In this document: positions 1 to 11,900 of the stretch, piece by piece
How positions within the stretch are numbered: the first letter of the stretch is position 1
Layout of the letters: each line of letters begins with the position of its first letter
Assembly (NCBI RefSeq): GCF_001723175.1
Contig: NC_064653.1
Coordinates: 1,612,001 to 1,676,000, forward strand
DNA from: Penicillium oxalicum
Taxonomy: Eukaryota; Ascomycota; Eurotiomycetes; Eurotiales; Aspergillaceae
Length of the DNA: 64,000 bases
Reading direction: 5' to 3'
The notes under the pieces: generated by a model
Told to the model about the DNA's origin: nothing
The model's input: the letters and a program-made list of their open reading frames with translations, nothing else
The model's database searches: none
Made by a program: the position numbers and the translations under genes

Positions 1-1223
1 CCGTCCATCGATGTCGATGATCACATGGTGCTTGACGACCAAGTACGCCCTTTTGTACGCTTTTGTGTAATCAAGCTCCTGCATGCGGCGCTCGTCTTCA
101 AATTGCGCACACAATGTCAAGGCGCTCCGGCCGGCCGCATTGAACATGGGCAGCGCGTCACGAACGGTAGGGAGCTTTCCAGGGAATGCCGGGTTCTCGA
201 ACAGCGGGAAGGATCTCAAGAAAGGTGATCCAAGCAAGAGGCCGAATTCCAGGAACTGTTCGTTCGACAGGCGACCCAGTTCCTCCTGAAGTGTGTGTTT
301 CGTGAGCCAGAAGAATTGCGCAGGCTCGATGTCGATGCGGGTCACGAGCTTATCGATGTCGAAGAAGAGAGCTTCGGAAGGTCCGTAAATGGCATCAATG
401 ACCGGACTGGAGCCTCGGGCCAGGTAGGCAAGCTGCTCGGGGAATGCTTGGTTAGCTTCCACGTCTTAACTCTCTCACGTGTCATCGGGTCGGCTCGGCT
501 CAATCGTCGTCGTCGTGGACGGGCTGTCCATTGCGCAAAACATACCTGCGCGCATGCACTGTACGGAGCGACCATGAACGATACGCCATTTTGGGAGAGG
601 GTGCGCTGCAGGAACTTGTATAGGGTTTCCGGGGGTGGGGTCCCTGAGGTTTCATCGTCAGCGTCGACAGGAGCTACCGGCGGGCTGCCATGGGGGACCG
701 TGGCCGGCATGGAAGGCGACCAGATATCGGACATGCGTGCAAGAAGTTTTTTCATACCGGCATTGCTGAAGGCATCCACGACTTGGTCCGCTTGTTGCTG
801 GTCATAGAGCTCCCAGGCTTGCTCAAACGAGCGAACCATTGCCGCCTGGTTGCGAGGCTTCTCATCTTTCTTGCCAAAATCTAGTCCATTGAAGACAAAG
901 ACACAGGTCACCCCGAGACTCTTGAAGGTCTGCAGCTCTCGTTCGATATTAGCCTTGAGCGCGAAGGGAAAGCCGCCTAGGGCGCCGAGCAGGGCCTCTC
1001 GGGTCGACTGGTTGACCAGGTGCTGTTGAATGTAGTGGGAAGCATCGAGGCCAATGACCGCACCTTTCAGTGCGGAGAGAGGAAGGGACTGCGTGCGGCC
1101 CACGGTCCATTCGTCAAGGGGACGGACTAGCAATGAAACTTCCGGTCAGACGTGTTCTGGGTGATGGCCAAGGTCAAAGCTCCCAGCGATGCCCGGGATG
1201 ACTCGCGAAGACTTACTCGGCAT
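1..1223 (-). CDS. mkt1: Mkt1, XPG/PIN-like post-transcriptional regulator (5' part)
   Basis: Exons read on the minus strand are 1223-1217, 1126-546 and 432-1; the gene continues past the left window edge. The product opens MPIRPLDEW and carries the N-terminal XPG/PIN-like fold (ALKGAVIGLDASHYIQ, then a conserved FVFNGLDFGKK block) and the XPG-I-like block IDAIYGPSEAL. In yeast Mkt1 works with Pbp1 to control translation and stability of mRNAs such as HO and nuclear-encoded mitochondrial messages, in the cytoplasm. The first exon is only 7 nt (ATGCCGA); I chose it because the reading frame at 1133 begins with TTG, not ATG, and a clean GTAAGT donor with a TAG acceptor joins an ATG to the conserved RPLDEW. 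Intron 2 (433-545) has a GTATGT donor and a GCTAAC branch point. Family assignment is firm; the 7-nt exon is inference. Confidence 0.85.
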
Positions 1224-2692
1224 GGCGGGTGAAGCTGAGAGGCACTTTTCTGTTGTTGTTTCACAGCCCCGAGCCGAGCGTACAGGCCCTTGGAAGAGCA
1301 GAACTGGGAATGTGGGGAGGTTGAGGAGGATGGTTGGATCGGGCAGAGGTCCAGGTTTCGCGATCAACTGGGTAATGACGGGAGGGGGAAGCGGAGGCGG
1401 GCCTCGCTGAGGGTTTGGCAGCAAAACATGTTACCACTCTGGTTGGACTTGGTACCCAGCAGCACCACTTCATTTTGTGCCGAGCTCTAGACTCGTCTGC
1501 GATCACGAATCTATACTAGAAAAGCTGCGGTGGTTGTGGAGAACCCCTCGTCTTGTGTTTTAGTATCAAAAATATATATACATATATATATATATTATCT
1601 CCATGAAGGGGCTCTCTCTACCTGGTTACATACGTTTATTCTGGCTCACTAATTATTGAATACGATTTTCTATCCCTCTTGTCCGCCTATCGATAGACCG
1701 CAATCGTAGAACCCCGTGCATCGCAAGTCCGGGTAAATCCTTTTGGCGAATATTAACTGCAAAACGCATACATATTGCACCTCAGAGAGATATGAGATAA
1801 AAATGTACATATACAGCAGAGCTTCGGTAAGCTGATCTTCGACGGTGCCTTCCGAGAGCAGGCAGCTTCATGAGCGCTTTTGCGAGTGGACGACGATGGA
1901 GTACGTAGTGACATGTGCACCAACTGATTCAACATGCTCTATTGAAGAGACAAGCCGATGTTTTATGACCCGCGGCCGTCTCGACCATACGGGAATTTCG
2001 CTTGAATACCTAGGTAGCATTCTCACATTAGTAGGTAGAACAGTTACCCCACCCTTCCGATCCTTTTATGATGCGAGAGGCCATATCATGGATCCTCCAC
2101 CGGGACAGATAGAAGGCGGTCTTTTCGCAATCGACGAGACTTCTTCTCCCTCGGCCTTCTCGATCATGGCTAGCTCCATCCCACATTCTTAGCGGGGACT
2201 CTCTCCTCCAGCACATTGATACGGATATCGCCTAAGCGGTCCGCTCCACCCTCTGAGACCCGACTGGAGACCCATGGACAGTCGGCGTTTTGGCGAACCC
2301 GAGCATCCCATTAGTCACTCCTCAAGCCGAGTCGAGTCAGCGTGCGATAACCCGGAGATGTTTCCACCCTTTCTTTACAGTCACACGATAATCGAGTCCC
2401 CCGTGCTGGAGTCTTGGCGTATGAGTTCCGGTCGGCTATCAAATGATCAAATGCACTACGATGTACCAGCAGCGGGCAGTTATCCGACGTCGCATCCATG
2501 TGGCGCCAACCTACGGATTCAGTAGTGACCCACTAGAATCTATATAGTCGGAAGTAGTCGCCCGATTCCAGACCTCACCTCTGCCGACAGTGTTACCCTT
2601 TCTTTTTTTGTGTTTTTTTTGACCCTCCCATTTCTTTCCAGCCCGAACGTCCCATACCTCTATCTCGAACCAGCATTTGGTCGTTGCCTGAC
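1224..2692. other. Divergent intergenic region
   Basis: This is the promoter region between mkt1 (minus) and the oxygenase (plus). It holds an AT microsatellite at about 1568-1595 (alternating TA/CA). I see no conserved coding sequence; open frames here are short and unlike any family I know. Confidence 0.6.
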
Positions 2693-3296
2693 ATGTCGAA
2701 TACCGCCGTGCCCATCGAACTACCCGTCATTGACATCTCGAACCCCCATGACCCCGCCGTGGGGAAGGCGATGCTCGATGCAGCGGCCAAATATGGCTTC
2801 TTGTACGTGAATAGCAAGGGCACGGATTTCACCGCGCAGGACGTGGATCATGCTTTTGGCCTTGTACGTGCCTCTTTGACTTTTCTCCCCCCCGTCTTTC
2901 AGAAACTACGCGTGCTGGTGCTCGGCTGCTCTGAGTCAACGTGACCGATCACTCATGTATTAATGGTTCATCGTTGCATTTGAATAGTCCCGAAAGTTTT
3001 TCGCCTCTCCGGTCTCGGACAAGGAGACATGTCGCATTACGCCAAATGTGAGTGCACCTCGGAGGATTCCATCCCAATGGGATTGGATGTCAAAAGAAAC
3101 AGAGAAGGAAGACGTCCCGATAAATCAATTAAACTTTCCACAAAACTGACTGGAAAACGCTTGGATGGCCTCTAGAATCGCGGCTGGTCTGGCATGCACA
3201 CAGAGACATTGGATCCTGAGCATCAACGGGTACGTCCAAACATGAAAGATGACAAGCAGCAAGAAGAAGCAAAAAAAAAGAGAGAGAGAGAGAGAG

Positions 3297-3344
<48 letters not shown>

Positions 3345-4334
3345 GGTTGTCTCCAAAGCTAACTCTTTACTGTACACAAAAAGACCGGTGATTTTAAAGA
3401 GTAGGTGCCTTGGTATTCGCAGGACACTCGCCTTGATTCGTACAATTTCTCAGTTGACTCATTATTCTCCAGAGCTATGAACTTCGGCGACTTCAAGAAT
3501 GGCAAGGCGCAACAGCCTCTCCCAACCTCTCTGACACCTCACGAGTCGGAGATCGCTGACTTTGCTCAGCTGTGCAACAAAACCTGCAAGAGGATCTTGG
3601 ATTTGCTCTCTCTGGGCCTCGAGGTAATTAACGCAGTTTTCGGAATCCCCATTAGCTGTCTTTTGCAAAAGCTTGGTCATCCAACTGATCATCTCATCAC
3701 AACCCACTAGATGCCGGAAGACTTCTTCGCAAGTCGACATGACCCCAGCAGTGGTCCAACAGGTAGCATCCTCCGCTTCCTCTGGTATCCATCCATCTTC
3801 TCGCCCGAGACCGCATCTTACAAACACGACAAGGATGTGCGTGCCGGCGCTCACTCCGATTACGGCAGTATCACGCTGCTTTTCCAAAGACCAGGTCAAC
3901 CGGGTCTGGAAATCCTGACGCCCGAAGGCTCGTGGGCCCCAGTGCCCATCATTCCCGGTGACCAGCCTGACGCGTTCCCCTTCCCGCCAATTTTGGTGAA
4001 TATCGGGGATCTGCTGAGCTATTGGACTGATGGGCTCCTCAAGTCGACCGTGCACCGGGTGGTGTTTCCTCTGGAGGAGCAGCGGAGCCCGAACCCACAG
4101 GATCGATATACCGTTGTGTACTTCTGCCATCCAGTGGACACGACCGAGTTGGTGCCTGTGCCAAGTCAAATTGTAGCTGAGCATCGACAGAAGACAGGTG
4201 GATTGAAGGGCGACGCAGCAGTGGGCTTTGGTGGTGGTGCTGGAAGCCTCGAGCCGGGCAAGAGACCCTTGACCGCATGCGAGCATTTGGAATCGAGGCT
4301 GGCGGCCACATACGGGTTCACAAAAGAGGCATAA
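2693..4334 (+). CDS. 2-oxoglutarate/Fe(II)-dependent oxygenase, isopenicillin-N-synthase-like
   Basis: Exons are 2693-2863, 2988-3047, 3176-3229, 3384-3400, 3473-3623 and 3711-4334, giving 358 residues. The N-terminal DIOX_N part contains the ELPVIDISNP start and the NNRGW segment. The C-terminal double-stranded beta-helix carries the iron ligands His199 and Asp201 (AGAHSDYGSITLL) and His266 (STVHRVVFP), with Arg283 (RYTVVYF) as the likely 2-oxoglutarate contact. The family hydroxylates, desaturates or cyclises small molecules; the substrate cannot be read here. Exon 4 is a 17-nt microexon that supplies the conserved GDFKE residues. Intron 3 (3230-3383), just before it, contains a long GA repeat and ends in an unusual AAG acceptor. 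ATG 2693 is the first in frame. Gene neighbours give no pathway clue. Confidence 0.85.
3281..3342. repeat. (GA)n microsatellite inside an intron
   Basis: About 60 nt of nearly pure AG dinucleotides lies within intron 3 of the oxygenase gene. On the coding strand it is purine-rich, and it sits 40 nt before the microexon acceptor. Confidence 0.95.
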
Positions 4335-5244
4335 GAACCGGAAGGTCGAGGGAGCTCTTTTGCTTTGCCATAGGATTTCCTCGGGGGTCCACTACACAGA
4401 CACGTACAGTACACGCACACAAGTCGGTTCATTCTTTTTCGACAGAATACGGGCAAAGCGACATCTGTGAAGGGGAATAGCGAACCTTATAGGGCTCTCA
4501 ATGAGAGTGGCAAACGTAGAAGACATTGAGCAGACACGCAGACTCATAACGCGTAAAAAAAGAAGCAAAATCAAGACCATTCACAAACGTTAGCAGGCAC
4601 TTCCAGTAAAAGGGCGATGGGACTTGCTCGACCGCGAGAGAAGATCAAGAAATCGACACCGTGGCCCATCTAGATACAAAGGAAATTCATTAAGTATGAA
4701 GAAATATCACTCAGCGACACGCCCAGCGAGCCGAGGCGAGCCGGCATGGGGGTGCGAAGTAGTAAATGGTTCGGGAGATCATGATAAATGAGGACGAAAA
4801 TGTGGATATGAACAGATATACACTTTGAAATAAGCTTGAAAGGCGGAGGTGAATCGACAGTGGTGAGGGCAGAGCGGCGACAGAAGGGAGGAGGTTCCCA
4901 CTCATGGTCGGGCACACTCGACAACAACGCAAAAAATGATGGAAAATGACGGATTAGATTCAAAACTCGACGGGAAAAATAGGTATCTTTGAGGGATGAT
5001 AATTGTTGAACTGGGAACGCCAAAGTTTGCAATGCTAGACGCAAGTGAGACGTGAGACCATGGGAACAAAACATATGAGAAGATGCGGTATAACGCTATG
5101 CGGGAGTCAAGATGCACATGCGAGAATCAAAAGCTGGGCCTCGATCCTCGAAGTCGTCGGGAGCAGAGCATACTTGACAAACTTGAGGAAAGGTCTGAGA
5201 AATGTAAGATATGGTCTCGTAGCCGGTCGACGGGGAGGACGAGA
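4335..5244. other. Tail-to-tail intergenic region
   Basis: This holds the 3' flanks of the oxygenase (plus) and samB (minus). No conserved coding sequence or RNA gene is visible. Confidence 0.6.
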
Positions 5245-7083
5245 TCAAGGGGTTGTGTGGCACCAGTGGCGGTGATAGACCCAAGCCGCTTTTTGGCAGT
5301 CTTTGCTACAGTACTTGGTGCGGCGGCAGCGACGGCACTTGGCAAATTGGCGTTGGAATTCTTCCCACTTGCCACATTTGTAGTATGCACACTGACGAAT
5401 ACCGCCGCGTGACTCGTCCTTGCGACAAAGATTTCGCATCACCACGCAGGCCCAATACTGCATGTCTTTCGAGTGATGTCTCACAGTGAACTTTTCAACC
5501 AAAGGAAAGATGTTGACATCGTCGGGGAGGAGATATTCGTCCTCCTCCTCAAATTCCACAGGAGAGGTCGGATCAGCACCTTCGTCCAAAAGGTGCAGTT
5601 CGCGGTCAATTTTGAGCCTGGGGACGAGATGAGAACGTTGAAAGTACGTCCGCAGGTTGCAGTACTTGGACACATAGGCCAGCAGCTGCAACGACATGAG
5701 AACATCCTCATCCCGGGGCATTGTGGTGAGAACACTCTGCGTAGCAGGCGCGTTTCGATCACGGAGATACATGGCATAGGGGCTTGGGGCAAGGGTAGGG
5801 GAATTCTGGTTATTCGTGGCCTGAGTCGGCGAAAGACCTAGACCGCCATTTGGCGGAGCCGCCGCGTTGTTGATGCTGCCATCAACCGCGGAACGATGAG
5901 CAATATTGAAAGTTTCGGCGTCCTGGCCCTCTTCGGAGGGATCAGTGACCGAAAGACCATGTGCTGGGGACACATCATCAATCATGGTCGTCTGCTGCTC
6001 ATCCACGCCGTCGATCTCCATTCTATTTGGGAGTGCCACGATAGGGCCCGGATTTTCTCCCAGAACAACATCATCTCCCATGGCGGAATCCTCGCCATTT
6101 GCATCATCTGACTCGCCTGAAGCCGATGGCTGCTGTCGGATGATAGGATGCGGGGGAGCAGGTACTGGTTGTGGAGGGGTTCGAGATTGGGAGTGCACAT
6201 TTACACTGGGTGTGGTCGGCGAGTCAGGTTGTGAGATGAGCCCGGTTTGCAGCCCAGGTGGCATGCTGGGCAACCTTTCAGTATCGCGAACGGGCCGCAG
6301 ACCAAAGGTCTCGTTGGTATCGATCGACGGCATAGCCGTGGCAAGAGGTTGCATGGCCCGTAGCCGATGACTTGTTCGGGACAAACGCACATCGTGAGCG
6401 CGGTGGTTGTGGACATCATGGCGAAAGGTACTTCTTTCGGGGGGAGAGGTCATTGGGGCACGAGGCGGGGAGGTGATGTCCATGGCATCTGAGTCGGTCG
6501 GTTGAGTGTCTTGGTAAAACGGCTGGGGAATTTCGATGCTCGGAGGAGCCTGTCGACGAGAGGGAGGGCGGGTTTCGGTGTGATTGTTGGAATCTGGTGG
6601 TGCGATGCGATCGGAGGCGTCTCGACCGGAGGAAGTCGTCTTGGCAGCATGTCGACCCGAAGTGTGCTTGTGTGAGTCGGGCTCGGCGCGCGACCGGACC
6701 TTGTCCACAACCTTGATGTAATTGTCCAGAATGGTAGCGATCACAGGGACCATATCAGCCTCCACAACTCTTGTCCGTACACTTTCCGATCCGCGTACTC
6801 CGATGTTGACCACGCATTGAAAGGCAAGGCTCCATTTCCACATTTCCATCAAATCCTTGCTCCGGCCCTCCTTCAGGATACACACCAGTCGTTCGATGCC
6901 GCCATCGACGGTGAGAATATCTCTGATGCGGGCTGAAGAGGTCGTGAGGTATGCTAGGTGGTTGAGCGAGTTGATGAGTGGAAGAGTCGATGTGCAATCA
7001 AGGGCCCGCCGGTCATAGAGGGTGGTGGTGATGTTGACCGAGGCCTTGTTCACATTCGGGATGCTAAAATTGACTTCACGCAT
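5245..7083 (-). CDS. samB: SamB, MYND-type zinc finger protein (Mub1 family)
   Basis: This is a single-exon gene of 612 residues. The N-terminal ~130 residues form an armadillo-like helical region (LINSLNHLAYLTTSSARIR and following), the middle is long and proline/serine-rich, and the C-terminus (about 563-609) is a MYND zinc finger with the Cys/His spacing CxxxxC-x(11)-CRRC-x(4)-YCSKDCQ-x(9)-HWC. SamB of Aspergillus nidulans is needed for correct septation and conidiophore cell fate; its yeast relative Mub1 partners the ubiquitin ligase Ubr2 to degrade Rpn4. The ATG at 7083 gives the expected family N-terminus MREVNFSIPN. The name follows the fungal family; the cellular role here is inferred from homology. 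Confidence 0.9.
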   Translation of the reverse strand: MREVNFSIPNVNKASVNITTTLYDRRALDCTSTLPLINSLNHLAYLTTSSARIRDILTVDGGIERLVCILKEGRSKDLMEMWKWSLAFQCVVNIGVRGSESVRTRVVEADMVPVIATILDNYIKVVDKVRSRAEPDSHKHTSGRHAAKTTSSGRDASDRIAPPDSNNHTETRPPSRRQAPPSIEIPQPFYQDTQPTDSDAMDITSPPRAPMTSPPERSTFRHDVHNHRAHDVRLSRTSHRLRAMQPLATAMPSIDTNETFGLRPVRDTERLPSMPPGLQTGLISQPDSPTTPSVNVHSQSRTPPQPVPAPPHPIIRQQPSASGESDDANGEDSAMGDDVVLGENPGPIVALPNRMEIDGVDEQQTTMIDDVSPAHGLSVTDPSEEGQDAETFNIAHRSAVDGSINNAAAPPNGGLGLSPTQATNNQNSPTLAPSPYAMYLRDRNAPATQSVLTTMPRDEDVLMSLQLLAYVSKYCNLRTYFQRSHLVPRLKIDRELHLLDEGADPTSPVEFEEEDEYLLPDDVNIFPLVEKFTVRHHSKDMQYWACVVMRNLCRKDESRGGIRQCAYYKCGKWEEFQRQFAKCRRCRRTKYCSKDCQKAAWVYHRHWCHTTP

Positions 7084-8900
7084 GATGAAAGTGAGAGAGT
7101 GTCAAAGCGATGCAGATGAAGCCGACAGATACTGGACGCGAACGAGGAAAAAGGGCCCCCGAGGAACAGGGCAGGTGATGAAGACCTCAGGGATGGTCAA
7201 GATGATGGGGTGGCAGCCCCTAACCGGAGGGATGACAGCCCAGGATGACAGTGAATTCCAGGGGGATGGCAAATGTAAACCCTTTTGGAGGAAAAGAGTC
7301 TTATTGACCGAGAGACATCGGGAAACTCAGCGTCACGGATATATACAGCGCCCGATGAATTCCCAAGAGTGAGGGGAAGGCAAGCGAGAGGGGGTTGGTG
7401 GGAGGGGAGAAGAACTTGTGATGACTCCCCGAGGTCACGGTGGGAATCGGCGGCGGTGGGGGTCAGCGAGGTCGGTAAAGGATCTAGGATGATAGAATCG
7501 GCTAGGGTGAAGAATCGAAAGATGCAAAATTAGATGGACAGACCGCGCTTCTGATCGGTAGGGCTGGTGGAAGGGAAAGTGAGATTGAAAAGCCTTTGAG
7601 GGCAAAAGCGGAGAGGCGTCAGGTGCCTCCTTAATATTATGGCACCCGAGGACTGGCACCCGCCACTCCCAAGAAATTAGGTAGAAACTTACTCCCGGAG
7701 CAAAAAATTGCAGTCACTGCATCCTCACGGTGCAGGAGACTTGACTAGTAGTTACAATACTGCTCGACTCGGTACGAGACGAGACTGTACTTGGTGGCAC
7801 GACCTCCTGATGACAGCGACCCTGTCGGCTTACCTGAGGTAGTCTCTCTGAACCCTCGACTCCATCCAGCTCTCCGTTCTCCCTTGCTATTTTTGCCGTC
7901 CCCTGCACGGACTGCAGACGGAGGCACTTGTCACAAATCGGTGCCCACTGCCCAGTTCTGAGGATGCTTCCTTTTGAATCATCCGCACAAGCCGAGACTA
8001 TCTTGATCTATCCCCGCGACCGTAGCCACGCGAGATTCTGCTTTTCCTAACAGACACCAAGGGTTTGAGTTTTCTCATTCTTGATATTCAGTATCCAGTA
8101 TCCAGCCCACCAGTTTGGATAATTCTGCCCGTGGATGATTGATCTCTCAAGGCTCAGACAAATGCGGCACAGCCTCTCTGGAACCCTCGTGGCCACTGGT
8201 GGTTAAGAATCAAACAGATGCTCGGGCTCGGGCTCGGGCTCGGGAGGGACGGGAATCATCCAGCAACGCTGATTAATTGAAATAACCCTCTGGGCCACCG
8301 CACGGAGTTGCCGCAATACTGGTCAGCCATTTCTTCTTGTTCAACAACGACCTTCATCCTGAGCGGACAAAGCCGAGCCAGTTCTCCCTACTTCTATCTC
8401 TCTTTCTGGCTCTATTTCCCCTCGCTTCGGTGTGGAAAGTGAAGCAGGGTAGACTGCTCTGGCAAGCATCTGCCAGTCGGCTCCTCCGAGAGTGCACAAG
8501 TGCACATTACCTCCCTGTGAGCTTTTGCCGACACCCACACCATAGGCTAAACCATCAACGTCAAAGGAGTGCCTGTTCAAGTCCACAAGTCCCGGCCCCT
8601 CATGGTGCCAGGAAGGCTTTGCCACTCATGATCTGCGCCTGTTAGCTCTCATGCAGGCCTTATCAATGGTGCCAACAAAGCTATCACTTTGTAAGAGACC
8701 GGACATACATCGCGGTGTATGTAATCCTCAATGGCGCCTTATAGAATCCGATTTTATCTCGCTGAAGCACTCTGTATCCAAGAGAGGAAAATCAACAGAG
8801 ATACCCTCAAGGGCCTCGGTTGCAGGTCCAGACCTCATGAGTTTCGACAGAATGTAAAGCACGTGTAGACTCTAGAAAACACCCGTGACGCATGGTGACT
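7084..8900. other. samB upstream region, no gene seen
   Basis: There is no open frame with family character. A short tandem CTCGGG repeat lies at about 8222-8246. It is probably the promoter and leader of samB plus spacer. Confidence 0.5.
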
Positions 8901-11900
8901 GCGTCAGGGATACTTGCTCTGGCATGCTGCAACAAACAATGACACATCTCCCTCAATGCATGCTGTCAGGCACAACGGAAGCTGGACAATCTCCCGATCA
9001 TCGAGATTATCATGCCTGTGTGCCATGGGCCAGCTACCAGTCACCCTACTCATCCACTGGATGAGTATACTCAGTTAGCCAGCAGTCTACCGGCAAAGCG
9101 TCATGGTTGCAGTTCTGCCAGATATGATCGCTCCAGTTCAGATCAGTGCCCACTGTGCCTGGGCAGGGTTTCCGCCATTGCACGGGAACCGGTGGGTGTT
9201 TCCGACATGAATCATTTTACAGATCCAGCGTGTTCTGCTGCACTCCATAGATCTCCAGTCACATCTGTGGATCCTGGGTGGAGCAAGGAGAATTCGCACG
9301 TTCAGTAGTCACTTGTGGGCCCCCCCTCGATATCATAGGACCTGCATGATCATGATGTATCACTGGATCGAACAAATAGTGTAGCGATGGAGCCAGCGGA
9401 ATGTGGGTGTTGAATTCTGGTGCACGACCGAAGCTGTGCTCATCGAGCGCTTCAAGTAGAGGATCAGCCGGCGACCTGAATGATTCATCCCAGCGCGACA
9501 ACCTAAGTAGTATTCAGTTACATACTAAAAGTAATACCCCATTTAGATACCATACATATTCATACATACCGTTTGTACAGTAGTGTGTATGGTACCAAGT
9601 TGCCCAATGGTGTCTCGCCAGGCACTGTAAATGTACAGCACGGATATGCCGATTGCTCCCTCATTACAAATCATCCGCCCGGTGATTGTTTGCAAAACAA
9701 CCGGACCAAGCCCTATATCCATACCATTAGTTCCATCGAGGTTCGAGAAGATAGGGAGCTGGACCTCGGACAGGTGGGGGTATCGCTTCTCGACTTGCTT
9801 CGGCACAGACCAATCCGTGCACACATTGAAATTGGAAGGGCGGCTAGGATTTAAAACTTGGACCCGCTGAGGCGGCGGCAAACAGGAATTCGAATTGGTC
9901 TAGTCGTCTCCAGGGTTGAATCTAGTCTACTGCATGGTTTTACGGTACTTTTTGCGCCTGGCCTGTTTATGTTGTTTGCTGCGTATGGTCAAAGAAATGA
10001 GCCTTGAGAGTGACTTGCTTACATTGCTCCAAATCAGACATGTACACATACAATGGTCATATGTCATTTGAGGAGGAAAAGGGCACGTTTCGAAGCGTCT
10101 TTCCTCCTGGTGACTGGATAACCGCACTCAATTTCAAGTCAGTCGGGCCGGTGGAGCAGATGGTGGATCGGGTTCGATTTCCAAGTGCTTTCTTTTACAG
10201 CCATCACTCTGTTATGAAAAGAGGGAGGGGCTAAAATAGTAAGAGTGCATGGGGATTGTTAGAAGCAGATGTACAACTGCTGCGCAAGATGGCCTCGAGA
10301 GCCAGCATCATTTCGTGTTCGCGAGGAAATTCAAGTGGATGAACAGCCACGGTCGATTCAAAATAAAGTGAACGGGAGCTCCGCACATTCGCAATTTTAG
10401 AGACCTCGATCACTAGTGCTCCCATGAAGAATCGGTAGTCTGTCTGCATAAACCTACTGACGGAGATGAGAATGGGGCCAGTGCGGAAAGTATTGTGGTA
10501 ACAGTATGTACTGTAAGGTGTATTTGGGTCTATCGTGACATATTGTATATTACAGTATGTCTGATACAGATCAGGCCCTGCCGAGGACAAGACAAAATTC
10601 AAATCAGAGGCTTACATACCGACATGTCAGGTTTGTACTACAATCACGGATGCCACGCAGCGGTCAGAAGAGGTGCAGTTCCGTTGCGTCTTGGCCATCT
10701 CCTCGAGGTGGTAGGTCAACAGGATATTCGATATGAAAGGTGACAGAGAGATGGATGCATTGACATGAATGTGACTTCCACTCCACTTATGGTGCACAAA
10801 AACAACTGCGAAATAAGATTGCATTGATTGGCACCCCCGATGCTCACATACGCTCGGTCATCGAAAGTTCAATTGCCTCAATATATAGCCTTGGGCATGT
10901 AGCACGATCTTGGCCGTCGGGTGTTGGATTTCCGTGGCGGCTAGGCATGTCAAAGCCATATTCTCGAAGCGCTAGGAATGCTCCGTGTTCTCCAGGTCAA
11001 AGCCAAGAAGTAAATAAGCTCATAGATACCGGTGTTAGACTACTGTCATCAAACAATAGGTCACCTAGTGGACGGATCGGACGCAGACACGCTGTAGAAA
11101 CACAGCCGGGACATCATCAAGAAACTGGCGGTATCGACGGAAAAAGCGCTCGACGAGGATCTTTTCAGTATGATAACCACATGAGTCGCAGACACGAAAA
11201 GGGCTCCAGATTCGAAAATCGGCCGAACATCCCTGATTCATTTTGGTGTTCATTAGTCAGGATGGAGCGCGGGTGAAGTTTCCATACAGTTAGTGCTGAC
11301 ATGACTAGTGCAGGTAAATACTAACCTTCATCTTGACATTAGCTGTGCTGCCGCCACACGGCAAATAATCGTTTTTACCCAGAGATCTCTGCAGATTGTG
11401 ACACTGTGGCTCATGTATCGTGTTGCTCAGGCTGCACAAAACTGATATTAGCATCACATGCGATAGGCTCCAGGTGATATTGAGCCAACGTCTCCAACAA
11501 CGTGCCCCGACCAAATAGAATCTATCGATATCTTGACATTGCCATTAGACGAGCATATCTACTTCCGTTATGGTGGAATGTCGAGATCTTTATTCAAGTA
11601 ATTCTAAATGGTACGTGAGCCTACTTTTGTCATGATGCCAGTATTAAACTTGGGGTTTGAGCGGGCGGTTCGCCCGCTCATAGAAAGAGATCTATATTGG
11701 ATACCAGAGACAATCATTTATCAAGCAAAAATGAATACCGAATTGTAAGAGGGTCTCTGCGTGGAGCATATCCGATAGAGCATCTACCACCTACAATATA
11801 GAAGTAGGTAATGCAGGCTGACTTCCACAATTGGTCAGTGAACCAAGACAACAAGTTAGAAGCAGATTGCCAATTGAAGCTCGCTATTCTCAAGGGTTCA

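Noticed and set aside
3462..4286. 274-codon minus-strand open frame
   Set aside because: It is antisense to the oxygenase exons that carry the iron-binding residues.
10160..10185. tRNA B-box-like GGGTTCGATTTCC
   Set aside because: No supporting cloverleaf upstream.
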